Assembly (NCBI GenBank): GCA_013289685.1
Contig: JABCZL010000001.1
Location: forward strand, 65,838-129,837
DNA: 64,000 nt
From: Acidobacteriota bacterium
GTDB taxonomy: Bacteria > Acidobacteriota > Terriglobia > Terriglobales > Acidobacteriaceae
Direction: 5' to 3'
Each line of letters opens with the position of its first letter. The stretch's first letter is position 1. Below are positions 55,731 to 63,946 of this stretch, one piece after another. A program made the position numbers and the translations under genes. The notes under the pieces are model-generated. The model was not told the DNA's origin and did no database searches. It was given only the letters and a program-made list of their open reading frames with translations.

Positions 55731-55961
55731 ATGGCAAAAATGACGAAGGCCGAGCGCGAAGAGTGCGAAAAGAATTTGGAAGTGTGCCGCAGCGCCGTTG
55801 CTGCGTTCGAAAAACTGTTGGCGGCCGACGACGCTGCTGAGAAAACCGCGCAGGCCTCCAGCGATCGCGAGACCGTGGCCGCCATTGCGAAGCGGGACGG
55901 CATGACTGCCGGCGTCTACGCTGCGCGCGAGTTAGGGCGCAGGGGCGGTCCGCAGAGCTAG
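55731..55961 (+). CDS. Small helical protein, unknown
   Basis: 76 residues (KMTKAEREECEKNLEVCRSAVAA, AKRDGMTAGVYAARELGRRG). ATG after GAGGAGCGAAGCAG. No family recognised. Confidence 0.45.
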   Translation: MAKMTKAEREECEKNLEVCRSAVAAFEKLLAADDAAEKTAQASSDRETVAAIAKRDGMTAGVYAARELGRRGGPQS

Positions 55962-56007
55962 CGCACGTAGTGGTGAATCCACTCCCGACAGAAGGAGGAC
56001 TTCCTCA

Positions 56008-56271
56008 ATGAACGAGCAGAGAGTGTTCCAAGTAAGTCAGCAGACGCGGATGCAGGACGCAGCGAAAGCAGCGGCAGCCCGAGCCAGGCGCACGATTGCA
56101 ACCAAGTCCGCGGCGGCCGAACTGTCGGAGGAAGAGTTGGCGCTTTGTGCGGAGATGGCTGAGGACGAGAACGAGAGCTTGGCGCGTTTGTACGTCAACG
56201 GTGTCTGCGTCAAGATCGGATTGGAGTGGCAGCCAGGCGGCGAGGAATTGTGGAATGCGTCGCTGCAATGA
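56008..56271 (+). CDS. Small helical protein, unknown
   Basis: 87 residues; ATG after GAAGGAGGACTTCCTCA. Mostly helical (MQDAAKAAAARARRTIATKS, EEELALCAEMAEDENESLAR). Stop overlaps the next start (ATGA). Confidence 0.45.
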   Translation: MNEQRVFQVSQQTRMQDAAKAAAARARRTIATKSAAAELSEEELALCAEMAEDENESLARLYVNGVCVKIGLEWQPGGEELWNASLQ

Positions 56272-56993
56272 CCGTCAGAGGAGCACGAGAAATGCGATGG
56301 CTGAATTTCATGCAGAGAAAGGCGGCGCCGATGTCACCGATAGCTTTGGTCACTCCGCAAGAACCTGAGCGCGATCCGCTCGAAGAAATGCAGACAGCGA
56401 TCACGCTGCACCAGAGTCGGCTGAACGCGATGGCGACGGAGGCCGAACGCCTGGAGTCCCAGCTGGGCCGGATCGCGGCGCTGTCGTCGCAGCTGAAGGT
56501 TCGCTGCAGCGAGCATGACGCCGGCGCCCCCGCGCAGCTCGACGCGCTTGAGCAAGAGAAGATCGCGATCGAGCGTCAACAGGAAGGCCTGCGCTTGCGC
56601 ATCTCGAGTCTCCAGTCGGAGCTGGGGCCGATGACGCGCGAGGCGAGCGTACTGGCGGCCGAGCGTGATCAGCAGAGACAGAACCATGTCGTGAAGGAAG
56701 CGGCTGCAAGATGCGACGAACTGATTGCCTCGATCCTGGAGGAATGGGAAGCGGCCTGCGCGGACGCCCACGAACTGATGACGCTCTTAGGCGCGCACGA
56801 CAGGACCGCGCTGGATGAAGAGCACAAACGGCAGATTTACGGTCTGATGACGACTGTCGCCGAGCGTCTTCTCGCAGCGAGCCTGGCGCATGTCAACGCG
56901 GCGAACGAATTTGAGTTCCGACACTCGACGTTGTTCCGAGGTCTCGCGATCATTCCGGCCAAGCGTAAAGACAGTCTTCGCGCTGCCGGGTAA
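56268..56993 (+). CDS. Coiled-coil protein, unknown
   Basis: 241 residues from the ATG in the ATGA overlap. Long coiled coil (EEMQTAITLHQSRLNAMATE, LDALEQEKIAIERQQEGLRL) and a helical C-terminal half (RTALDEEHKRQIYGLMTTVA). Coiled-coil proteins of this kind can be scaffold- or tail-associated, but no family was recognised. Confidence 0.5.
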   Translation: MTVRGAREMRWLNFMQRKAAPMSPIALVTPQEPERDPLEEMQTAITLHQSRLNAMATEAERLESQLGRIAALSSQLKVRCSEHDAGAPAQLDALEQEKIAIERQQEGLRLRISSLQSELGPMTREASVLAAERDQQRQNHVVKEAAARCDELIASILEEWEAACADAHELMTLLGAHDRTALDEEHKRQIYGLMTTVAERLLAASLAHVNAANEFEFRHSTLFRGLAIIPAKRKDSLRAAG

Positions 56994-57945
56994 TAAGTTT
57001 CGCCGGGTCCTTTGCTTCTCCTTTGAGCCTGGCGAATGGCTGCGTGACTGGCCGCTCCTGCGAAAAGTGGGCCAGCCTGCGCGGCATGCGAGAGGCGGCG
57101 GCTTTGACTTGGCAGGTCTTTGGCTGCCGCTACTCGTAAAGTAAAAACCAGATGAGCGCATCCATGACGAGGCCCGGAGCGACCGTTCATTCCTACTACC
57201 CAGTGTTACGGCATATCAAGACGGCATGGCCGACCGGGTGCCAGTGCCGAGTGTGCCGAGCGGTCGACGATGGCGTTTTGCACGTTCGGAAAGACTTTCT
57301 GAAAGACCCGCGTCCGATCGCAACCGCAGGACGGCGCCGTCCGACTCCATTGCCAGGGAGCTGATCGGCTCCCTCGCCGCCCAATCTGTCCACCCGGGTG
57401 GAAGGATTCGAACAGTTTCGCAGGGTGGTGCAGCCCGCGAAAATCCGAGGAGGGCAGCGAGTGGGCGTCCGTCGCCGGCGTCCATTCGCTCCTCGGAGAC
57501 ATCGGTACCCGGCACGGAGAGAAAATGCAAATCACATGGCGACCAGAGCAGGATGCGCGGCCCACCCAGAGCCGCGAGCAGGGTCGGTGAGAACAGGGGC
57601 CGGTTGGGAAACCCGAGCTGACCGTCTGCCGGACCGACGAGCGCGAGGCTGATTTTCCGTTCTGGGGGGTCAGCCTCTGTCGTTCGAATCTGTCCACCCG
57701 GTGGACGTTTTGGTTAAGAGGGAGCCCATCACCCGGGCCTGCGGATCGGTGCCTTGGAAGTGCACCGGTGCACGGATTCATGATCGCCGTGCACACTCCC
57801 GTGACAAATCACCGATGTTGGAAATCGTTCACACCGAACGGACTATCCCCAGCGGTACCATTGCGCGAAATATATCAGATGTCTTCTGCGGAGACTTCTC
57901 TAAACATACGACGGAGAACTTCATCGAATTGGCCCTTATCGGTCT
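56994..57945. other. Gene-poor stretch of element 2
   Basis: No gene with a plausible start and composition. It contains two related palindromes: TCCACCCGGGTGGA (57389-57402, perfect) and TCCACCCGGTGGA (57693-57705), each after AATCTGT. They could be regulator sites or a remnant repeat. The frames here look like out-of-frame shadows. Confidence 0.4.
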
Positions 57946-58392
57946 TCATTGCTTCCTTTGTTTTGCATCTGTGACAATCGGAGCCGCCTCCGGATTGATG
58001 GCAATGAAGGAATCGTACTTGGATTTAAGGACTGCCACAACCTCTGGCAGTTTTGGATTGTCCTTAAGTAATTCTTTGGGTGCTTCGGGGAGCACAGGAG
58101 GAATGACGTTAAGAGGGATAATGATTCGTCCGTTCATAATCTCGTGCGCGGCCAAGTGTGAGTCCAAGAAATACTTAAGCACTTTGATTTGGGCCCACGG
58201 AATAGTAATCGCCGTATGCTGTACAACTGCATTAACGCCGAGCTGTTGATCGTTCTGCCCAAAGATTAATTTCAGATCCCATAGGCTCGACTCCAGAAAC
58301 ACATTATTCGCATACGCTGAAGCGAAATCTGGAGCTTTCTTATATTCGATTTTCGATATGGGCAACTCCGGTACTTTGCTGTCCAAGCTCAT
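57946..58392 (-). CDS. DUF3467-type protein in the toxin operon
   Basis: 148 residues. FASAYANNVFLESSLWDLKLIFGQN and HTAITIPWAQIKVLKYFLDSHLAAHE (in pieces) match DUF3467, a small family with no established function. The start overlaps the antitoxin's end by 53 bases, so the three genes (toxin, antitoxin, this one) form one leftward operon. Whether it modulates the toxin is unknown. Confidence 0.6.
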   Translation of the reverse strand: MSLDSKVPELPISKIEYKKAPDFASAYANNVFLESSLWDLKLIFGQNDQQLGVNAVVQHTAITIPWAQIKVLKYFLDSHLAAHEIMNGRIIIPLNVIPPVLPEAPKELLKDNPKLPEVVAVLKSKYDSFIAINPEAAPIVTDAKQRKQ

Positions 58393-58948
58393 AAATCCTC
58401 GCAGAGGAAATTGGGTTTAGGAAACTAGGGTTCTGGTTCTTTGGGGTTGAGGGCTCTGCATTTGGCACCACGAAAACAGTCCCGTTGATATTGCCAGTAT
58501 TCCCCGATGCTGCCCACTGCATTCCTGTACCAGCAGTACCTACCGGTAATGCCTGCGCTAGTGTGCTTCCAGTTGCAGGAGATTTATCGTCTACCTTGTG
58601 TATCCGGCGCCTAGGATAACTTTCATCAGTGTTCGGCACTGGAAGCGGCCCCGCAGTTTTCGCAGTCGGACTGAATCCAATCTCAATATCTAGTGCCTCA
58701 AGCACAGCATCAATTGTGTAAAATGCAGGATTTCCCTCCGCCGAAAAAGAGCGATACACACTTTCGCGGGTCACGCCTACTTCCTTGGCGATCTTCGTCA
58801 CCTGGTTTGCTTGGATGACATTTTTGACAGCATGGAGGAAAGCCTCCCTAGATTCTCGCTTTGCCGCAGTGAGATAGCGGGCAACGCGCTCGGGATCAGT
58901 AAGTTTTTCTTGTCTCCACTGGCTATAAGTTCTAATCGTCTTCGCCAT
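58340..58948 (-). CDS. HigA-like antitoxin with long C-terminal extension
   Basis: 202 residues. The HTH is KNVIQANQVTKIAKEVGVTRESVYRSF; the second half of the standard ~100-residue 'addiction module antidote' fold ends near FYTIDAVLEALDIEIGF. An unusual ~100-residue Pro/Ser/Thr/Asn-rich tail follows. Its start overlaps the toxin stop by 17 bases. As the HTH protein it is the likely autorepressor of the operon and the best candidate to bind the GTGTGA-N8-TCACAC sites. Confidence 0.8.
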   Translation of the reverse strand: MAKTIRTYSQWRQEKLTDPERVARYLTAAKRESREAFLHAVKNVIQANQVTKIAKEVGVTRESVYRSFSAEGNPAFYTIDAVLEALDIEIGFSPTAKTAGPLPVPNTDESYPRRRIHKVDDKSPATGSTLAQALPVGTAGTGMQWAASGNTGNINGTVFVVPNAEPSTPKNQNPSFLNPISSARIYELGQQSTGVAHIENRI

Positions 58949-59282
58949 GGTTAAACTCTTTGTCGTTCCAGTATTCTTTGGCTAGCTTGATGTCTGCTTC
59001 TTGTGTGCGTTTTTCGCCACCATTCAGCAGAACAACAATGTCTGCCTTGGGCCCGATTAACCCGTAGTAGATTCGATACCCGTTTCCATGATCGACAATC
59101 ATTTCAGAGACGCCGCTTCCGACGCTTTTGGTCTTACCCAGAGAACCCCGCTCTACTGTGTCCAGTCTGACCATGATGATTTCGTAGATGTCCTGCCCTT
59201 CTAGGAAGTCCATCCAATCTGAGAAGGGAACGTGACCAAGGGAGGTTTCGTAAAGCCGGATTTCTTTCGGGAATGCATCCAC
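58932..59282 (-). CDS. RelE/ParE-superfamily toxin (Gp49/HigB-like)
   Basis: 116 residues. IRLYETSLGHVPFSDWMDFL opens the fold; GLIGPKADIVVLLNGGEKRTQ and KLAKEYWND are the family's C-terminal strand and helix (phage Gp49-like addiction killers, HigB-related, usually mRNA interferases). Its start lies 27 bases downstream of the regulatory palindrome 59309-59328, so it is first in the operon. Confidence 0.85.
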   Translation of the reverse strand: MDAFPKEIRLYETSLGHVPFSDWMDFLEGQDIYEIIMVRLDTVERGSLGKTKSVGSGVSEMIVDHGNGYRIYYGLIGPKADIVVLLNGGEKRTQEADIKLAKEYWNDKEFNHGEDD

Positions 59283-59308
59283 AAATCATTGCGGGGCCTC
59301 CCCTCAAG

Positions 59309-59358
59309 GTGTGACATTTAATTCACACAAGGATAGCACCGCCTCCGAGGTAATTCAA
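59309..59358 (-). promoter_or_regulatory. Toxin-antitoxin promoter with operator palindrome
   Basis: On the minus strand: -35 TTGAAT (59353-59358), a 17-base spacer, -10 TATCCT (59330-59335), immediately followed by the palindrome GTGTGA-N8-TCACAC (59309-59328). The palindrome overlaps the likely start of transcription, a typical site for autorepression by the antitoxin. The same arrangement is upstream of the tRNA at 59499-59554. Confidence 0.7.
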
Positions 59359-59402
59359 GAGCCCGCTACACACTGACGTAATTGTGGTATAAAAGCAAGC
59401 GT

Positions 59403-59493
59403 TGGCGGAGGCAGAGGGAGTTGAACCCTCAAATCCCGTCCAAGGATCGTGGATTATAAATCCACTGGTGCTTACCGATGCGCCAATGCCTCC
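59403..59493 (-). tRNA. Class II tRNA, long variable arm, apparent anticodon UAU
   Basis: 91 nt including an encoded CCA. Acceptor GGAGGCA/TGCCTCC, discriminator G, T-arm GAGGG-TTCAACT-CCCTC, anticodon stem GTGGA/TCCAC with loop TTTATAA (anticodon TAT), and an 18-nt variable region with an ATCC/GGAT stem. The D-stem has one C·A mismatch. A long variable arm plus G73 are serine-type features, whereas UAU would read the Ile codon AUA. Which amino acid it carries cannot be told. It has its own promoter. Confidence 0.85.
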
Positions 59494-59498
59494 GCCAT

Positions 59499-59554
59499 GT
59501 GTGATTTTAAAATCACACTCCATTCAAGGTACTGAATCCATAGCATAAAGTCAA
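59499..59554 (-). promoter_or_regulatory. tRNA promoter with operator palindrome
   Basis: On the minus strand: -35 TTGACT (59549-59554), 17-base spacer, -10 TACCTT (59526-59531), then the perfect 20-bp palindrome GTGTGA-N8-TCACAC (59499-59518) ending 5 bases before the tRNA 5' end. It is the same half-site and spacing as the toxin operon's operator. Confidence 0.65.
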
Positions 59555-60066
59555 CGTTAAGGTGAGAAATTCCGGGAGTGATGGGGATAGCTTTCCAGGA
59601 ACAGATTCTGCAAGCAAGGGTGGCATAAAATAGAGGTGAACCCACGAACAAGATCACAGGGGTCGACATCAATATTGAAGACCCACCTCCCGGTTAGACG
59701 TGTCGCATAACCAGGCACATCCAATGCTCTTTTCCGTGACAGCCACAGCTTGCGCGGACTACACTCGCCTGCGAACGGCACGGCACGAAAAACCCTTGAG
59801 GGAGAAATCCTTTCATGGAACCTTACGGGCGAGTCGTCTGGAGTCCACTCATGCAGGTTGAAGCCGAACGAGCAGCCCAACGGCCAGCGCCGGAACTGGC
59901 AGTCGACGCGCGAGGTCACCAGGGCAATATTGGTCACGTCACTCTGCGCAACGATGGCGGCCGGCCCAACGAGCAAGGCGCGATCGATTTCCGCTTGAGC
60001 CCTGCCCGACACATCCATACCTCATCATTGCCGCGCGGGCGCAAATAGAGCAGGGCGCCTGGCTTT
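59555..60066. other. Gene-poor stretch between tRNA promoter and 60067
   Basis: About 500 bases. A leftward frame of 153 codons (59557-60018) and a rightward one exist, but neither has a good start or a recognisable product. I see no other repeat or palindrome here. Confidence 0.4.
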
Positions 60067-60486
60067 TCAAAATTCCGACAGGATTTTGTAGTCCACTTCC
60101 GTTGCCATGCGCGAAGCTTGGTCTGCGTTGTCGTGGCACTCTTGCCCCTTCCACAGTGCCCATTTTGCCAGGGCGTCGTAGTCGGTGCATTTCATGGCAA
60201 ACTCCTGGTCTTGACGGTCGAGCTTAGAGACCATTTCAGCGAGCTTCCATTTGTCGGGCGGCTTTTTCACGTCGAACGCGGTTGTCAGTTGAAAATGGAA
60301 ACCTGCCAGCAATGCAGCGCGTTCTTCATACCACTGGGCTTCATCCAAGAACACCTGCTTCATCCGGAGCTTAGGCTCAACGATGCGGGTGTGACGCTCC
60401 TTCTTGACATACTCCCAGAGGTCCCTCCCGAGACGCTGCATGGCGGCAAGGCACGCAATGAACTCGAATGTTTCGATTGGCGTCAT
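60067..60486 (-). CDS. Unknown helical protein, downstream of terminase
   Basis: 139 residues from ATG at 60486, 8 bases after GGAGG. All-helical (IETFEFIACLAAMQRLGRDL, QVFLDEAQWYEERAALLAGF). No family recognised. It follows terL in the leftward operon. Confidence 0.5.
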   Translation of the reverse strand: MTPIETFEFIACLAAMQRLGRDLWEYVKKERHTRIVEPKLRMKQVFLDEAQWYEERAALLAGFHFQLTTAFDVKKPPDKWKLAEMVSKLDRQDQEFAMKCTDYDALAKWALWKGQECHDNADQASRMATEVDYKILSEF

Positions 60487-60526
60487 GCTCGCATCCTCCA
60501 AAACGTCGACCGGGTGGGCCCCTCTT

Positions 60527-62044
60527 TCACCGCCGAGCCGCGGGACGACTCAACACCCCGTGCGGATCTTCAAACCGGAACGGCACCGGCGCTGGCGTTT
60601 GCGTCGACACGATCCCGCCCCTGCGGGCTGCCTCCGCTGCTGAGATCGGATTCCCCATGTGGTCCGTCCGCGGAGAATTGACCGTGATCGTGCCAGGCGC
60701 AATCAACGTCTGCGGCGCGCCCAAGGTGACACCTGGTGCAATCTCCTCCATCGCTTCCGCCTCGCCCTTGTCCTTGTCCGACTTCCACCGCTGCAACCAT
60801 CCAAAGAACGGGTTGCCATCCTCCATCAGCCCGCTGACCGCCCACACGGCCGCATCCATTCGGTCTGGCGATCCCGGACTTCCAGGAACATAATTCACCA
60901 TCTGCTCTTCGAGTGCTTCGAACACTCCCACATGATGAACCCGATGCTGCTCGTACAGCGCCGCCACCGGTTCCGCTCGGATCAGCTTCCCGCGGCTCGC
61001 CGTCACCTTCTTGAATGACACATTCGCATCAATGTTTCGCAGCACCGACTCCACCATGTCGCCGCCAAAATTTCCTTCCGCGATCACCCGGTCCGCTCCA
61101 TGCGCGTGATACGCCAGAATCGCTTTCCTCGCCCACGTTTCCGGCGATCCCCGCAAACTCAAATCTGCCAGCACATAGAAGTGCGGCTTCCGTTGCCCGT
61201 CTCGACCCGCTACCACAATCCCGCACTCGTCGCTGGCCTCCGTCGACGTCCCCGATGGATCGATCGCCACCACAACCCGCTCCAGATCGGGCACCTTCAT
61301 CACTCGATCCGCCTCGATCCCAGCCAACGTCCACAGTGCGCCCGGATTGTCGCTCAAGATCTCGGCGTTCAATTCCTGCTTGCCCAGTCGCGTCCCTTCG
61401 AACCGGTTGATGATCTCGCTGAAAAACTGCTCCGCCAGGTTGTCGCGATTCTCGTATGTGCTTCCTCTCGTCACATACGTCGTGCGGTTGTGCAGCAAAC
61501 TGCGAAGCAGATTCAGCGGCTTCGGCGTCGTCGTGATGACGCTCTGCGGATTCTTTCCCAGCCGCAAACCGAAAGCACACTGATCCCACGTCTCTCTCAG
61601 ATACGGCCAGGACGCGAGCTCGTCCGCCCACAGTTTGCAGAATTGTTTACCGCGAAGGCGCTCCGGCTCGCTCGCAGTGAAGACTGACATCTTGCAGCCG
61701 TTTGGCCATTCGAGAGAATGCTTGGCAGGATAGTACGCAGGCCGCTCATGGTTCGGACAGACTGACAAAATGCCGCTCGGTCCTTCGACCATAATATCTC
61801 TGGCGTCCTCGATCGTCGCGCCAACGAGAGCGATGTAGGGGAACTCTCTCGCCCAGATGCGACACGTCTGTGCACCAGTCAGAGTTTTGCCCCAACCGCG
61901 GCCGGCTAAAATTAACCAGTTCCGCCAATTCCCAACGGGCAGCCGTTGCGTCGACCGCGCCATGCGATCCCAATCAAAGCGCCCAGCCGCTTCCCGGCGT
62001 GCGACCGCTTCCCGTAGTCGATCAGCAAGCTTACGGTCTGACAT
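60527..62044 (-). CDS. Phage terminase large subunit
   Basis: 505 residues. Walker A ILAGRGWGKTLTGAQT, Walker B KLWADELASWPYLR, coupling motif ITTTPKPLNLL, and a C-terminal RNase H-like nuclease with the acidic triad segments VVAIDPSGTS, IAEGNFGGD and DRMDAAVWAV. This is the Terminase_6/gene-transfer-agent type, distinct from the Terminase_1-like one in element 1. It pumps DNA into the capsid and cuts the genome. Confidence 0.95.
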   Translation of the reverse strand: MSDRKLADRLREAVARREAAGRFDWDRMARSTQRLPVGNWRNWLILAGRGWGKTLTGAQTCRIWAREFPYIALVGATIEDARDIMVEGPSGILSVCPNHERPAYYPAKHSLEWPNGCKMSVFTASEPERLRGKQFCKLWADELASWPYLRETWDQCAFGLRLGKNPQSVITTTPKPLNLLRSLLHNRTTYVTRGSTYENRDNLAEQFFSEIINRFEGTRLGKQELNAEILSDNPGALWTLAGIEADRVMKVPDLERVVVAIDPSGTSTEASDECGIVVAGRDGQRKPHFYVLADLSLRGSPETWARKAILAYHAHGADRVIAEGNFGGDMVESVLRNIDANVSFKKVTASRGKLIRAEPVAALYEQHRVHHVGVFEALEEQMVNYVPGSPGSPDRMDAAVWAVSGLMEDGNPFFGWLQRWKSDKDKGEAEAMEEIAPGVTLGAPQTLIAPGTITVNSPRTDHMGNPISAAEAARRGGIVSTQTPAPVPFRFEDPHGVLSRPAARR

Positions 62045-62160
62045 TCGATGCCTCCCTCACGGATCAACCCTCGCGCAGCGTCTTCCTGCATGCGGGAATG
62101 GCCATTCTAAAGCGACTATGCCAGGGCGAACGACTGGCGAAGCTACAAACCGTAACAATC

Positions 62161-62772
62161 TCACGGACCGTTCGGTGCAGCACCAAACGCGCCCTCCAGG
62201 GCTCTTGCCTCACCATCACTTGCAGCCGCTGTCCGTGGATTGTCCGCCTCCAGCAGCATCTGCGCTCGTCCCGCATGTGCTGCCAGTGTCTTGAATCTGC
62301 GCAGTTCTTCCTCGTCGAAGCCATGAGTCGCGCGTGCGATCAGCAGCGCAACCTCGATGTCTGGATCACCATCGGTTTTAATATTCACGACCTGGTCAAT
62401 GTGCACGTTGACGGTCGCAGCATTCAGTTCGCCGCGGAGTCGTGCCAGCAGATCGAGACAGCCACGAACTTCTTTCAGCGCTGCAATGGCTGCGCGCACA
62501 TCCTTCGCCTCTTTCGCAGCGACTGCGATTTCCTCGAATCGGTTCACCAGGTTCTCTACTCGATAGAGCAGATCATCTGTCGTCGGCGCTTTCTCCACCA
62601 TGACCTCCTTCACTTCCTTCGCGCGCTTCTCCAGGAGGTGTTTGCTGTGGCGCTGCACAGACTGCGGGCTCGTCTCAAACTCACCGGCGATTTTTCGAAG
62701 TGATCTCCCAGCAAAGATCGAGGCCTCGATCTCGACTCTTTTAGGGTGCCCACAAATGGTGCAAGTGGCCAT
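62161..62772 (-). CDS. Terminase small subunit-like protein
   Basis: 203 residues from ATG at 62772. The N-terminus has a zinc knuckle-like MATCTICGHPKRVEIEASI, then an HTH (AGRSLRKIAGEFETSPQSVQRHSKHLL), a coiled coil and a helical oligomerisation region. Position upstream of terL in the same direction fits. The ATG at 62772 lies just downstream of the palindromes at 62803-62835; an upstream in-frame start would translate through them. Confidence 0.7.
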   Translation of the reverse strand: MATCTICGHPKRVEIEASIFAGRSLRKIAGEFETSPQSVQRHSKHLLEKRAKEVKEVMVEKAPTTDDLLYRVENLVNRFEEIAVAAKEAKDVRAAIAALKEVRGCLDLLARLRGELNAATVNVHIDQVVNIKTDGDPDIEVALLIARATHGFDEEELRRFKTLAAHAGRAQMLLEADNPRTAAASDGEARALEGAFGAAPNGP

Positions 62773-62802
62773 GGCCGACGATAGCATTTTGGAGGTTTGG
62801 GG

Positions 62803-62835
62803 GTGTACCGAATATTCGGAACACTGTACCGAATG
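62803..62835. promoter_or_regulatory. Operator cluster upstream of the small terminase gene
   Basis: An imperfect 22-bp palindrome centred on CCGAATATTCGG (62803-62824, arms GTGT/ACAC, one mismatched pair) followed by a second dyad TTCGG-N9-CCGAA (62815-62833). The TTCGG-N9-CCGAATG unit recurs at 63077-63097 with one base changed. Confidence 0.65.
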
Positions 62836-63076
62836 AGTCATGGCGGCTGTGCAAAACAGTGGAGGGTGGAGGCTTTTAGGCCTTTTTCAGTCGCTCCTAT
62901 AGCGAGGGGTAGTGGGAAGGACTTGGTAGGTAAGCCTCCACTCTTGATTTTTCCGATGTAAGTTGAATATAGAGAGTTGGTTACAGGTGGAGGGTAGGGT
63001 CCATGCGGTGCAAGGTAAGGCTCCACTTTGGGCGATTTTGAGCAGTTTTGCACAGGAGAGTGGGGATAGGATGGGA

Positions 63077-63097
63077 TTCGGGACACTGTACCGAATG
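63077..63097. promoter_or_regulatory. Second copy of the TTCGG-N9-CCGAATG operator
   Basis: 20 of 21 bases match 62815-62835. It lies 11 bases upstream of the ATG at 63108. Together the copies sit in the divergent region between terS (leftward) and 63108 (rightward), as shared operators would. Confidence 0.65.
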
Positions 63098-63107
63098 GAG
63101 GGTCGGG

Positions 63108-63869
63108 ATGGGGATATTTGAGCGGTCGGTGGAGGGGGGATGGTGGGTTGAGGTGGAGGGGGAAAGCTGCGAAGTTGGGGACACGATCGGCATGAAATAT
63201 CTGTATGTGGTGTTGGAGAACGCGGGGAAGAGTATGGGGAATCGGCGGGTGATGGCGCTGGCGGGCGGGGACCAGGTGGCGAATCCGGAGATGGGGTTGA
63301 CGGCGGGGACCGGGAGCCCGAATGTGGAGCAACTGCGGCAGCACTTCTCAGGTGTTGACGTAGAGGACGGGGAAGAAGTTTCGAGGGAAGAATCGCTGGG
63401 CTATCAGGTGGAGGAGTTCACGGAGGACCAGACGGATGCGCAAACATTGACAAATGCGAAGCGAGTACTCGGGCAGCTCAAGCGCAAAGAGATTGCGGCG
63501 CGGGCGGCCGGGAGAGTCAGTGTGGCGGACACGTTGGCGGAGGAGATTCGAGCGAGTGAGGAGTGGCTGGCGAAGAACGTGGGGCTGGGCGGGCGGACGC
63601 GGAAACTCAAGGACAGCGCGGAACGGGGACGGCAGTCAGTTTCGCGGGCGATCCAGAGGGCGATTGCGGAGATGGACAAGGCAAACCCTGTCATTGCGGA
63701 CTATTTCAAGCGCACGATTCGGATGGGGAGCGCTGGCGTGGAGTACGTGGATCCGAAGATGGAGTGGGAACTGAGTCGCCTGGTCCCAGCGGACATTCCG
63801 GTTCGGCTGAGCGAGCGAGTGGACCGAAGAAGTTTTCCACAGGTTGGCCGTTCCATGTCGCGCTTATAG
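63108..63869 (+). CDS. Stand-alone winged-helix-type module protein
   Basis: 253 residues from ATG at 63108. The first ~90 residues (SVEGGWWVEVEGESCEVGDT, GMKYLYVVLENAGKSM) and the C-terminal part (LGGRTRKLKDSAERGRQSVS, RAIAEMDKANPVIADYFKRT) resemble the C-terminal module of large AAA/TPR regulators in actinobacteria and proteobacteria. Here it stands alone in a mobile element. Function unknown. A strong terminator follows the stop. Confidence 0.55.
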   Translation: MGIFERSVEGGWWVEVEGESCEVGDTIGMKYLYVVLENAGKSMGNRRVMALAGGDQVANPEMGLTAGTGSPNVEQLRQHFSGVDVEDGEEVSREESLGYQVEEFTEDQTDAQTLTNAKRVLGQLKRKEIAARAAGRVSVADTLAEEIRASEEWLAKNVGLGGRTRKLKDSAERGRQSVSRAIQRAIAEMDKANPVIADYFKRTIRMGSAGVEYVDPKMEWELSRLVPADIPVRLSERVDRRSFPQVGRSMSRL

Positions 63870-63895
63870 AAGTAGGGGACGTTTTCTCAAGAGAG

Positions 63896-63924
63896 GGTCA
63901 TCGGTTCGCCGGTGGCCTTTTTTT
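63896..63924 (+). terminator. Intrinsic terminator with UUCG loop
   Basis: A 9-bp stem (GGTCATCGG/CCGGTGGCC, some G-T pairs) closed by a TTCG tetraloop (63905-63908) and followed by a run of T. It sits between 63869 and the next gene start at 63947. Confidence 0.85.
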
Positions 63925-63946
63925 ATTTCCCCAAGGAGAAGTACAG

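Noticed and set aside
57152..57364. Small rightward frame with CQCRVC motif
   Set aside because: No ribosome-binding site before its ATG and no similar protein known to me; the two cysteine pairs are too weak as support.
57206..57796. A 196-codon leftward open frame
   Set aside because: Ser/Arg/Pro/Cys-rich, no start signal, overlaps the palindromic sequence; not convincing.
59309..59328. Crp-type site
   Set aside because: The half-sites TGTGA/TCACA resemble Crp sites but the spacing is 8, not 6, and the same spacing recurs at 59499-59518; a dedicated local regulator fits better.
59557..60018. 153-codon leftward frame beyond the tRNA promoter
   Set aside because: It runs over the promoter region of the tRNA and shows no domain; kept as gap.
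61870..62703. A 277-codon rightward open frame across the terminase genes
   Set aside because: Antisense to terL and terS, no ribosome-binding site, and Cys/His/Gln-rich composition.
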